DNA from: Agelas oroides
Taxonomy: Eukaryota; Porifera; Demospongiae; Agelasida; Agelasidae
NCBI GenBank assembly: GCA_949130485.1
Contig: OX422195.1
Span: 7,224,566-7,288,565 of the forward strand
DNA length: 64,000 nucleotides
Reading direction: 5' to 3'
The notes under the pieces are model-generated. The model worked only from the letters and a program-made list of their open reading frames with translations. It was not told the origin of the DNA and ran no database searches. Made by a program: the position numbers and the translations under genes. Within the stretch, counting starts at the first letter, position 1; each line of letters opens with the position of its first letter. Below, piece by piece: positions 32,002-44,000 of the stretch.

Positions 32002-35000
32002 ATGGCCTGGCAATCCTCCCTCTTACTGCGCAATCTGCAGAGAAAACCCAGCTGGGGTTGGTGGTTACTACTCTTTGGCGTATTCCTGAGCTGTAGTGGG
32101 CAGAGGCAAGCTGCAAGTGAGTAGGGAACTTGAACAAATCTTGCAATTAATACATGTACTGGCGTACAATTTGTAATATATGAGTGAAAAGTGACCGTTT
32201 AAGTGGATAGTAGCCTCAAGAATGTAGCTAAACAGGTTACACTCAATACCTTACGTCCAGCTGTTGAAACTGATATGACATTTTTTTGCTGTGCATGTGA
32301 CATGCCCACAACTGACCTGAGCTAGAACACTTTAGTAGTCTTTATAGCTTATGCTATGGTCCCAACCAAATACTGGTCTGCAAGGTGAAATTTGCGATAC
32401 TCTGACGGATTGAGCACATCGGATAAGCTTGTGCATGTGTATTGCCAGACAGAAGTAGCCTGACCGCTCCTGAAGTCCATCTAATAAAGAGGGCCTCACT
32501 AGTCACTACAGTTGATGTTTGCAGTATGGAAAAGTGCTTAGTTTTTACGTATTTTATGCTTTAGCTCATTGTTGTGATGCATGTTTATGCAAGATCCCTA
32601 CCAGTGAGTGTAGTCAATCTCCAAATACAGTGAAGTGACCAGGGTGGCTCATTCACTTCAAACCAGGTCTAGATAACTGATGCTGAGCTACCATTCAGGC
32701 TTTCTCTTGCTGTAGCGTTATGCATTATGCTAGCCTCATTCCCAGGCCACTCCCAGATTTTATCTAGCAGCTGTGGTTTCTCCACAGCTGCAAGATAAAA
32801 TCTGGGAGTGGCCTGGGAACGAGGCTGGTTTCTCCAAGATAAAATCTGGGAGTGGCCTGGGAACGAGGCTAGTCTGTTTGCATATAGTTTCTTAAGTAGC
32901 CTCATTCCCAGACTCAGCCCCGCCCGCCAATGAAAATTAACGAAAATAACCACCTCCTTTGTTTTTGGTCAGGGTGCAGGGAGAGCCTGGGAACAAGGCT
33001 GTCATTAAATTTATATTGTGCAATCTTCAGAAGAGAATGTAAAGAATTTTAGACCGCCCTTGTTGAAGTGCGGATAGATCAACTGTAATCAGGTGTTTTG
33101 CAAAGTACATGGAACTTGTAAGAGCTAGGCTATTAGGGGATTTCCCTTTGTTCCATCTTCAGATTGTAGTGAAGAGGGGAATGGCGGTGGTTTACAGGGT
33201 AACCCCTCACTGTGCGGGGGCAATGCCACATGTGCATCACTCAACTTCCTATGCCAGTGCAGCCCGGGCTACTTCAGCCCTAGTGGATCAAACACTGACT
33301 GCAGAGGAGTAGACGGTAAGACTCCAACACCTACCTCAACAGCTAGTCTCATTTCCTTACCCTCTCTGAAAAAGGAAAGAGGGTCTGGTGTCCTAGGCAA
33401 CATTACTGCTGGGAGGAGGTTTGTGGGAAATTTCCTAAGAGCTGCAACTCCGAGGGTTAGATCTCTCCCCTAGCTATAACCCTCTGGACACCAGCTGATT
33501 GTCTGTCACTGTGACCAGATATGGTTGCTTGGGGTTTCCATGGTAACATTGTATATGTACTGGTACTCTACAATGGGTATACACTGCAACTTGACTACTT
33601 CACTGAGAATATCAAACTTGATTGTACGCTCTCTGAGTATGCAAGTTGTATGTTGAATGCAACCCATGGTACTGTGGAAGATCTAACTTGTAGCCTCGTT
33701 CCCAGGCTCTCCCTTCGCCCTGGCGAAAAATAAAAACGGAGGGGGAGATCCTGGTATCGATTCTCACGGGATATCGCAGCACGACAACATCACAGCAATA
33801 ATTACAAAATTATGACGCCACGTGATAGGCTGACTCGAACAGCTACGATATTACAAGTGAGCTGTGACTGCGTCGGTGAGACCTCGGCACGGTTCAAACA
33901 GCAGCGACGGCGGAGAAGTACCCAGTACGTAGGTAAGACTTACCATGTTCCGCTTTGAAAAAAATTGCTACGAGGCTACGAATAAAGACTTTTAGTTGGC
34001 TAGCGCTACACTCTGGCGTACAAAATAAAACCACAGCCACATTTTAAGGCTCCAACAATAAACGAGTTGTAGTAACAAACTCCTGAGCTGAGAGTACTTC
34101 GCGGCTACTTCGCGGTCTTCACGTGAGTGACGTTTCAGGTTATTTAATAGTTAGTGCAAAGGCATTGTGCCGTGATATCACATGCGAATTGATACCAGGC
34201 TCTCCCACTCCGTTTTTATTTTTCGTCGGGGCGAGGGGAGAGCCTGGGAACGAGGCTATCTAACTTGTTCGTGAAATAGTGGACTACCAGATTGCAGGCA
34301 TAGGTATGCATGTTGTGGGGAGTGTTAAACTTGTTGGTATAAATTAATGTCCCGTATAGCTTTGCAATCAACCATGATAGACGCATGGGAAGTCTGACTA
34401 AAATTGTTAATGGGCTATGACGATGTTGTTTATGATCAGATACTAAATACTGTTGATTCATCAAATCTTGCTGTTTGACAGACCGACAGCGTAATCGCTC
34501 CTGTACACATGATACATTCCATGCCACATTCCAGTGCATTAGTTCAGTTCCATGTTTCATTCTGTCCAATGGTCACAAGAACATTAGCTTATGCCACATT
34601 GGACGTACTTGTAAGCCCTAGCTGTTTCCTACCATTTCTACTCCAATTTTGTGGTGCTTGCAATGTGGTATCTTATTCCACAAGTGACTAATGAGGTTGT
34701 ACGGGTGTGAAATAGCCTGGGAATGAGGCCACACAGATGTGGAATAGTCTAAGAATGTGACTGACATGGAATAAGAACCATGAGGCATGCTACTTTAGTC
34801 AGTGATGTTACACGGAAGGTACCAAAGCCATTTTAACACTGCACCCTCCCCTGCTTCTTGATCCCACAGACCCTCATCCTCGGTGTGCACAGTACTCTCA
34901 GCAATGTGTGTTTTGTGGCAGTAACTTCCAGGGACCATGCGTGAAGTAAGTAGTGAATACTTTTCCTGTATTTAGAACATGAAATATTGTACACATAGTT

Positions 35001-38000
35001 AACATACCACACATGCATGAAGTAAGTATATACTGTGGTGAACGCTTTTCCTGTATTTAGAACATGAAATATTGTACACACGGTTAACATACCACACATG
35101 CATGAAGTAAGTGTATATTCTGGTGAATGCTTTTCCTGTATTTAGAACATGAAATATTGTACACGTAGTTAACATACCACACATGCACAACATGCACATC
35201 ATATGTGTGATAACTGTGTACTCTTTTCGTCTTGTTATAAGTCTCACCACGGTTCAAAGCTTTTCCTGTATTTAGAACATGAAATATTGTACACGTAGTT
35301 AACATACCACACATGCACAACATGCACATCATATGTGTGATAACTGTACTCTTTTCATCTTGTTATAAGTCTCACCACAGTACAGAGCTTTTCCTGTATT
35401 TAGAACATGAAATATTGTACACGTAGTTAACATACCACACATGCACAACATGCACATCATATGTGTGATAACTGTACTCTTTTCATCTTGTTGTAAGTCT
35501 CACCACGGTTCAAAGCTTTATCAAAAATATCACACATTTGTTGCCGTCTGTATTGTTACAAGTGCACAGCACAACAACAGTGCTAAAGGCAACAAAAAAG
35601 TGCATCTTAGCTTGGTACTATGGTGATGGTGATTTTATCATACAAACCCTCATTGCACATACAAATGTTAGCACACATGTCTTGTATAGCACCTGAAGGC
35701 TTCTCATTAACTTCTGTAGATTTGTATGTGTTAGTAATCCTAATTGCATGGATCAATTTCCTGAGAACATGCACATAAAAATGACTTGCCACATTCTACC
35801 TAGCCTCATTCCCAGGCTATTAAACAGGCCTGGAAACTAGGCCACATTCTACCTAGCCTCATTCCCAGGCTCTTCAAACAGGCCTGGGAACTAGACCATG
35901 CTCTACCTAGCCGCATTCCCAGGCTATTCAAACAGGCCTGGGAACTAGACCATATTCTACCTAGCCGCATTCCCAGGCTATTTAAACAGGTCTGGGAACG
36001 AGGCTACATTCTACCCTGACCCATGTATACTACCAGTTCCTCGAATAAGGTAGAGAGTCACTGGCAAACTTTTCACCATCATTCCAAGTGATATGCTAAT
36101 ATTCACTCTGCACACCCATGCACACCCATGCACAGGGCGGGATTAACTAAGCAATCAGGTTTGTCTATATGTCATGCAGTCAATCTGTCAGTCATCCAAC
36201 AAGAATGATGGCAAATTACTCACAGAGGCATTTTCTAGATGGCTTTATGACTCATGCACATGTGACAAGGAAAATATAATATTAGCAGATGTGTAACAGA
36301 ATCTGAAGTTGCTCATTTAGAGATTTTCTGAGGTGCATTTTATCATGTGTACAGGGTAAGTGTTCCACTGGCATAGGCGGCGGAACCAGGGGGGCAGTGG
36401 GGGAAACTGCCCCCCACAAAATATAAGGCGTGGGGGCATAGCCCCCACAATCGCCCACAGTCATGACAGTGACACGGCAAGCCTAGATATATACCGTATA
36501 CTCACAAATTGACACCACTGCAGCTAGATAGTGTAACCATTGTCCAGGCCAACTAGTTTTGAGTCTCGCAACATGTCACAGAGATCCCGGCGCAAGAGTG
36601 TCAATTCTCGCTACGTTGTGGCCCCGCCCCAAGCTCAGTAGGCCTATATAGTACTCAGCACTGGAAACTCAGAAGTTTGGACTCTTCAGCAACGGCTACT
36701 GCATGGCATGTGGACGTCTATACGAATTAGAGTCATACATGCGAAGACGTACAGATAACAGTGATAATCTAAAGTATGTATTGTAAGGCTATATACCAAC
36801 TGTGCAGATTTATCCCAAATTGCATGGCTATCGACCAATCAAATGCGGATTTCACTTTTTGCACGGCTCAGCTGTGCAAAAAGTGAAATCCGCATCTGAT
36901 TGGTCATTAGTAGTACCGCAGGTGCCTGGATAGACGTAGCAACGGCGTTGTAAACAATTCAAACGCGAAAGAAAGCAATGGCAGAAGGTTGTATTAGCTG
37001 CTTTCCTTGTGAATTGTCGACGAAAATCGCTACTCCTTCGACTTCGAAGCTGCAATAAAACGGCCATTACCACGCCTTTGAAAATCTTTCGGGTCACCGG
37101 AGCCTGGCGGAGAATTGCACGTAGGTGGCAGAAGGTTGTGCCTGTTCTGCTAGCCGATTGCTCTGTGTTTCTTGGTGAACGAGATCGAGTAGAGCATCAT
37201 TCATGCAGGTTTGCTATGCTGCTTCGCATGCTTCGTGGCCTGGTACCCGCGCTGAATACGAGGCTATATGCTTCGTGGATCAAACGGTCATTTGCCACGC
37301 CTTCTACTCTTCCCACTGCACTAGCGTTAACTGGTCGCTCCGCCCTCTTCTTGTACTCACTGGGAAGTTGTTTCAGTTCGTTTTCTCATGCAGTAGTGCA
37401 CGTTACTATCACTGTCAAAAGTAAAAGTGTAATAGGTGAAGAAACAAAGAGAACCTATATGATTAATATGTGATACCATGACTAACAGTGCAATTTGGGA
37501 TTAATTACACTCGTAAGGTTAGTAATTTCACGAGGCGAAGCCGAGTGAAATTACAAACCTTACTCATGCAATTAATCCCAAATTGCACTGCTAGCCATGG
37601 TATTACATATACTAACTGTAGTGCCGGTTTGGGCCAAAAGTGGCCTCAGAAGCAATCTCAGAGCATCTAATTTGTGCAAAATTTTCCTTGGGGAGCATAC
37701 CCCCAGACCCCCCTAGCATGTGCATGCCCAATCTCAAATGTCTTCCGCCGCCGTTGACTGGACACCTTTAGTATAATACGGAATCAGTTACAGCTAGTGT
37801 AGTGTCCTACTATCATTCTGTCGCCCTGTCCTCTCTGTGTAGGTGTGTGTCCTTCCTGAGAGAAGCTGATGGTGGAGTGCAATGTGTGGATGCCTGTTCC
37901 TCTGGGTTCAGCATTACAGTAATCCCAAACACCACAATATCAGTGAGAACTTGTGAAGGTATGTTTATAGTTTCAAGTGGAGTGAGCTAGTCTCGTTCCC

Positions 38001-41000
38001 AGGCCATTTGGTAATGGCCTGGGAATGAGACTAGAAGCTGAATATTGTTGATTTCAGCTCCCGTTCAGCACTGAAGCAGTATATATACACAGTAAGTAGC
38101 CTTGTACCCATGGAGATGAGTATACTAGACAGACCTTACCCTAGCCTCGTTCCCAGGCTCCACTGATCAACCCTCCATATGTAACAAGGGGCTGACCCTG
38201 CAATGTTAACGCACAAGTATGCTCACCTAAAACATACTCTCTCCAATGCAGCTGGTCCTTCTGTCTCTCCGGAGGTGATCCCACAGTGGGCAGTGATCCT
38301 TATCATTGGGCTAGCAGTAGTGATTGTCATCATCTGTGTCGTGGCCGGAACTACCTTCATCGTCACACTGCTCGGCAGATCAAGGTGGGTGGGGTCGCAC
38401 AGAGTGTACATTGTCACACTGCTCGGCAGATCAAGGTGGGTGGGGTCACACGGAGTGTACATGGTCACACTGCTTGGCAGATCAAGGTGGGTGGGGTCGC
38501 ACAGAGTGCATACATGGTCACACTGCTCGGCAGATCAAGGTGGGTGGGGTCACAGAGTGTACATGGTCACACTGCTCGGCAGATCAAGGTGGGTGGGGTC
38601 ACACAGAGTGTACATTGTCACACTGCTCAGCAGATCAAGGTGGGTGGGGTCACACAGAGTGCAAGCACACTTACAAGTGCAAAGTACAGATCTTGGGGGA
38701 GTGTCCTACCACCAGAATGTCTAGCCTTGTTCCCAGGCCTTCCCATTGTCATGTTACTCATAGTGCACACAGTTGGATGAGTACACTCGAGTTACAGAGG
38801 AGCCATCCCATCACCAGAAATGTAATGAGACACTAGCCTCTATCTTAGATCTTCCTAGCGTCTATTTTTCAAAACTGAGGGGGATGGGCTGGTCACTTTC
38901 ATTATGTGAATGACATCAATGTCAAACTGGATAGACAGAGGAGAGGAGGGAGGGCTCCCCACATTAAAGAACTGGGTTGAAACCTTTTCTTGTAGTACTC
39001 CAAATGTTCACAAAATGAAAAACTCGCTGCTAGTTGTTCAGGACAAAGAACATGTATGTGAAATGCTCAGTCAGGGACTCCTCCCCTCTTTGCCTACCTA
39101 GGTACAGTTCAGTCGGACTCCTCCCCTCTTTGCCCACCTAGGTACAGTTCAGTCGGACTCCTCCCCTCTTTGCCCACCTAGGTACAGTTCAGTCGGACTC
39201 CTCCCCTCTTTGCCCACCTAGGTACAGTTCAGTCGGACTCCTCCCCTCTTTGCCCACCTAGGTACAGTTTGATGTCATTCAAAAGATAAAATGCTCCCAG
39301 GCCTCCCCCCGTGTTTTGCATACTGTAAGCGATCAAAAAATGGACAGTGGAAAGACCTGGGAATGAAGTTACAAGCTACCTAGTTTCCATGGTAACAGGT
39401 CACCTTACTATTACATACTGACTGGGGGTTAATTGACTTCAAGTAACCACATTATTGTGCAGAAACAGTAGTTGATAAGGGCATCACTGCATCACACACA
39501 CACACATACACACACACACACACACACCACACAGCCGTGCTCAGTTTGATGTAGAGGACACCCACACCAGGGACCTCCGAGGTGCAGAACCTGGTGGAAA
39601 CACTCTCAGAACGAGGAGATCCAACTCCTTCTCCTACCAAAAGAAGGAACATGTAAGAAACACTGAGAGAAAAGAGACTGTATATGGAGCATATTATTGT
39701 CCTCCTTTCTCCTCCACCAACCAGGAACAAGAAAACCAAGACAGTGCCAACTTCATTGGCCATGAGAACCCATCATTCAGTGGTAAGCGACATTTTGTGC
39801 TGTGAGACCTGCACAATTCTGTGTGAAGCACAGGTGGACATGTTCCATGTGAGAACAAGCATACAGCTGGTATCCAGGGTGACTTAACAGCGCCACTTTA
39901 AAGTGGCTGAAAACACTCATGAAATGTGTAACAAGGCTTCATTCACCCTTCCCCCCACCAACCTCTCTAACCCACAACTTTCACCCTATCATCTTGACAT
40001 GGTGCAATGTGGTGTTAAATATTAAGTAGTAATTGCCAAGGTTTATAGTGAGCAACATAAACGTGAATTTGAAATGTTCAATTCACGTACACGTCATCAT
40101 TTTACTTGTGTACTCCTTCCCCCTCCCCCTCCTCCTCCCCCTCCTCCCTCTCCCTCTCCCTCCCTCCTCCTCCTCCTCCCTCTCCCCCTTCCCCATTCCC
40201 CACACACGCAACACACATGTACATGTAGATGGCTCAGATGAAGAGACAGAGTTCATGCAGAAGCTGGACTACCTCCGCACACAGGCAGAAGTGTTTTTGC
40301 GAATGTTGAATGACATGCGCAGGAGACTCAAGGAACTACCCCCTGATGCACTAGCAGCCAAACAGTACCGGTGTGTCCCAGTATACTTACATATGATGTG
40401 TCTTCTACCATAAATACTTATGACTCAGTTGCATCAGAAGGCCATTTTATCAGACAGTCGGTAGATTCTCTATGTAGGGATGGCGCCGACGCGCAATATA
40501 TGCAATACTTAAGCAAAAGCCGTACAACTTCACTACAAACACGCTAAAAGCTTATTTAAGCGCCCAGGCCTCCTCTTTGAGTGCCTTTGTGATCAGCAAG
40601 ACTCATATAAGTGGCCAAAAGCCACGCGGAAGACAGCTAAACTCAAAAGTGTGCGATAGCAAAAGTGCCATTTTTCGTATTCTTTCTTGTTACGACTTTT
40701 GTTCAAACAACGATATCTCGCAAACTGTTTAAGTACTCACCGTCATTTTAGCACGAAACTGATGCTTATCACAACGCGGAGCTCTACGACCACTCCGGCA
40801 GCGTCTTCATAGCTTCAAATTTCACCCTGGTCAATAAAAGCCATTCACAACGCTCTGAGGCTGCTGTCCGTTGCTTAGGACGCCATTTTCTAATTTTGTA
40901 CGCATGCGCACACGAAGTCTCGTTCCCAGACCAAAGACCACGGTCATTGGTCTGGAAGCGAGAGTACACAAGCGAGCGGGCATGACTGGCACGGTCTTTT

Positions 41001-44000
41001 CCCCCTAGTCTCGGAACCAGACCCTCGAAAAATCAAAAAGGAGGGTCTGGTAAATCGGCTGGGGTGGAAGTGTACACTGCGCCCGGTATGCAGGCGCACT
41101 TCCGATTGGCTTTTGATTAGCATTCTGATGTGTGTTTATTAGAAATGCTAACCACACGAGAGCCGTCTTCGCGTTTTGCTTCGTTTTAGAAAGCTGTAAA
41201 ACCAAGCGGGTAAGATTAGAACGCTTCTGCGAGTGTCTGGTTCTTCAGAGAGCTCTACTGGCTACGGAAGGTTCAACAATTAATAAAATTCCTAACATTC
41301 CGCAGTGTACACTTCCACCCCGCCCCGTTTACCAGACCCTCCTTTTCGATTTTTCGAGGGTCTGGTTCCGAGGCTATTTTCCCCCCGCGGCATTGGGCAA
41401 GGCTTATGAACACCACGTAGGTAAGGCGCTGCATTCAGCTGCCTACTTGCAGCTATACTAAAAATAGCCTACTCACAGCTTTAGTGAACTGTAAAGCTAG
41501 GATGGTCAGTTGTCAGTATGATAGTTTTCTGTGCTGCAGCTGGTCAGTCGTCATGTGATTGACAACTGAATCATGAAATTGGTTTCACAAAGTTTGGTAC
41601 GGAGAGTGGTTGGCCCTTCAGCAGGTTCTAGCTGGCTTTATTATTACATGCCTATAACCACTACTACTAGAAAATGTAGAACATTGTGGGGGCGAGCCTG
41701 AGCAAGCTGATACAGGCCGTCTCCTGGCAAACTGAAAAATGGGTGCCAGGAGAAGGCTTCTATGCATGTCCCTGTGTAGTCTGTCCCCTGCCCAGGGGAA
41801 GGCTTGTCTGTCCTCTGTGTAGTCTGTCCCCTGGTACTGGGTGCCAGGGGAAGGCTTGTTTGTCTACATGTTGTCTGTCTCCTGGCCCGGTGTTCTTAGA
41901 GAGGCTCCAGAATCCAGGGGAAGGCATGTCAGTGGAGTTTGTCTCGTGTATGGGGTAGGACAGCTACAGTCAGTGTGGATACATATGCATGGACTAAGCT
42001 CTACACTAAAATCATGAGCTGAATTTCTGGCGTTTATAAGTGCCGTTTGCGCATGGCCCTTACCTCGGAAGCGACCTCAACCACCATGATCGAAATTTGT
42101 ACTGCCTGTGGGCAGCCTGCCGTTCATGATCTGTAGCACGCAGCACATACAAACAAGGAGTAAGTTGCTATGCGTACTTCAACTTCAGTCGTCTCAGCTC
42201 CGGGCTACCGACGCTGCACTCTGGCAATAGCCCTTCACCTACCGAGTGCATGAGCTCGATCTTCGTAATATTGAAATTTAAACGCGCTCATTTAAAAATT
42301 TACGGTATATGGCCGCAAGCAAGCAAGCAAGCAAGCAAGCAAACATACACACGCACGTGCGCAATGCAGTCCCGCTAGTGTGGGGCTCGCTCAGGCTCGC
42401 CCCAATTAAAACTGTTAACGCCGTTTCAAGTTCTGGTGTTGTGGTTACACTTGAAATATTCTTCTTTGGCTTAGGTCTAACTGTAACTGAGATTAACATC
42501 AAAAAAGTACAGAAACAAGACTTAAAAAACATTAAAAATGTAAAAAGATGTAGGGATGGCATGCCAAAAAGTATGCAAACAAGGTAGGGATAATGCAGGA
42601 AAGCAAAGGTCAACAATTGGCAAAGCTCCATCCCTACATCTTTTTCACACTACAGCTGATGCAATGCTGCTAGATCATATTTATAGCCTCGTTCCTGAGC
42701 CGGCATGTGGGAGAAGGAAAGTGGCCTGGGGACGAGGCTAAAACCATGCCATGTACTTTAATGACACATATCATAAATCTGCAGTCTACTCTAACTCACT
42801 GCTTAAGTTGTTGAAGACATTCCGTATAACATAATGCTACCAATAGGGTCATACTAGCCTTGTTCCCAGGCCACGTGGGAGAAGGAAGTGGCCTGAGAAC
42901 AAGGCTACAGCCATGAACTGCCAGTAAAGGTTGTGAACATTTTAAGAAGACCCCCATGCACTGTCTAACTGTAGTGTGGAAAAGATGTAGGGATGGGGCT
43001 TTGCAAATATGTTGACCTTTGCTTTCCTGCATTATCCCTACCTTGTTTGCATACTTTTTGGCATGCCACCCTACATCTTTTTACAATTTTAATGTTTTTT
43101 AAGTCTTTGAACTATGGGTTGTGGAATAAACCTTGTTCCCAGGTCCCACCCACCTTTCCATCACTGGCAGTACTAGCCCCTTCAGCCTCCCAGGCCCCGC
43201 CTCATCACTTGTAGTACTGCAAGTGATGAGGCGGGGCCTGGGAACGAGGCTAGTGTGGAATATATGGTCACATGAAAGCCTAAGCAAGCAGCCTGCATCT
43301 TCAGTAGCGTGTCATGCAGAAACTGGTGATCAGTGTTAGCTTCATTGCTTTTATGTGAACTCTTGACTCCGAAGGTCAGATATAGGGGTGGGATGAGGCC
43401 ACAGATATAGGGGTGGGATGAGGCTCAGCCCAGAGCCAGGGACTTATCACAGTATAAGTTTGTGTTGTGCAAAAGTCTCGTTAAGGGCGGAGGTAATATG
43501 TGCTGCGTAGATGCATGAAAACTTCACATGTCTGCGCACCACATATGAACTCGATCTGCCCTCAGAATAAGTTTTGTGCTACAGCACTTTGAACCAATCA
43601 AAATACGCAATGGAATAATGTTTGATTTTACCCGGGACTGCCACATAAATATTCTCTCCTCCAGTAATGTAATGCGGGATGTCACAAGGCTGCTCTACCT
43701 GCTCAACAAGAGGTCTTCAGCTGTACAGATGCCTCCTGATGGCATCCAGCTCCTCAGCTGGTCAGAGCAGATACTACTACGATATCAAGCCTCACAGGTA
43801 AAGAGTGAATCGTACTTGAGCCTAAATAGAAAAGAAATATTAAAATGTAGGCACAGTGGACAATCCTTCATGTGAAGTTGTGCTACAGTTCCAAAGTGCG
43901 TTTCAAAGCTCTAATCTGATTGGTTGGGTTAGGGTTTATTAGGGTGGGGTTAGGGCATATGCGCGTATAGTCATGTTAATAATATTTTGACCAGTAGGTA

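Noticed and set aside
33521-33733. Candidate extra exon of the EGF-like gene
   Set aside because: It follows an acceptor in the right phase, but no donor restores the frame before the transposon at 33691, and exons 2 and 3 join correctly without it.
37009-37473. 154-codon open frame on the plus strand
   Set aside because: It lies inside a nested repeat cluster in an intron, is arginine/leucine/serine-rich without domains, and overlaps an antisense frame. Probably chance or a captured fragment, not a gene.
38203-38836. Overlapping 160-173-codon frames
   Set aside because: Produced by the 51-bp minisatellite; only the first 133 bases are supported as exon 5 of the EGF-like gene.
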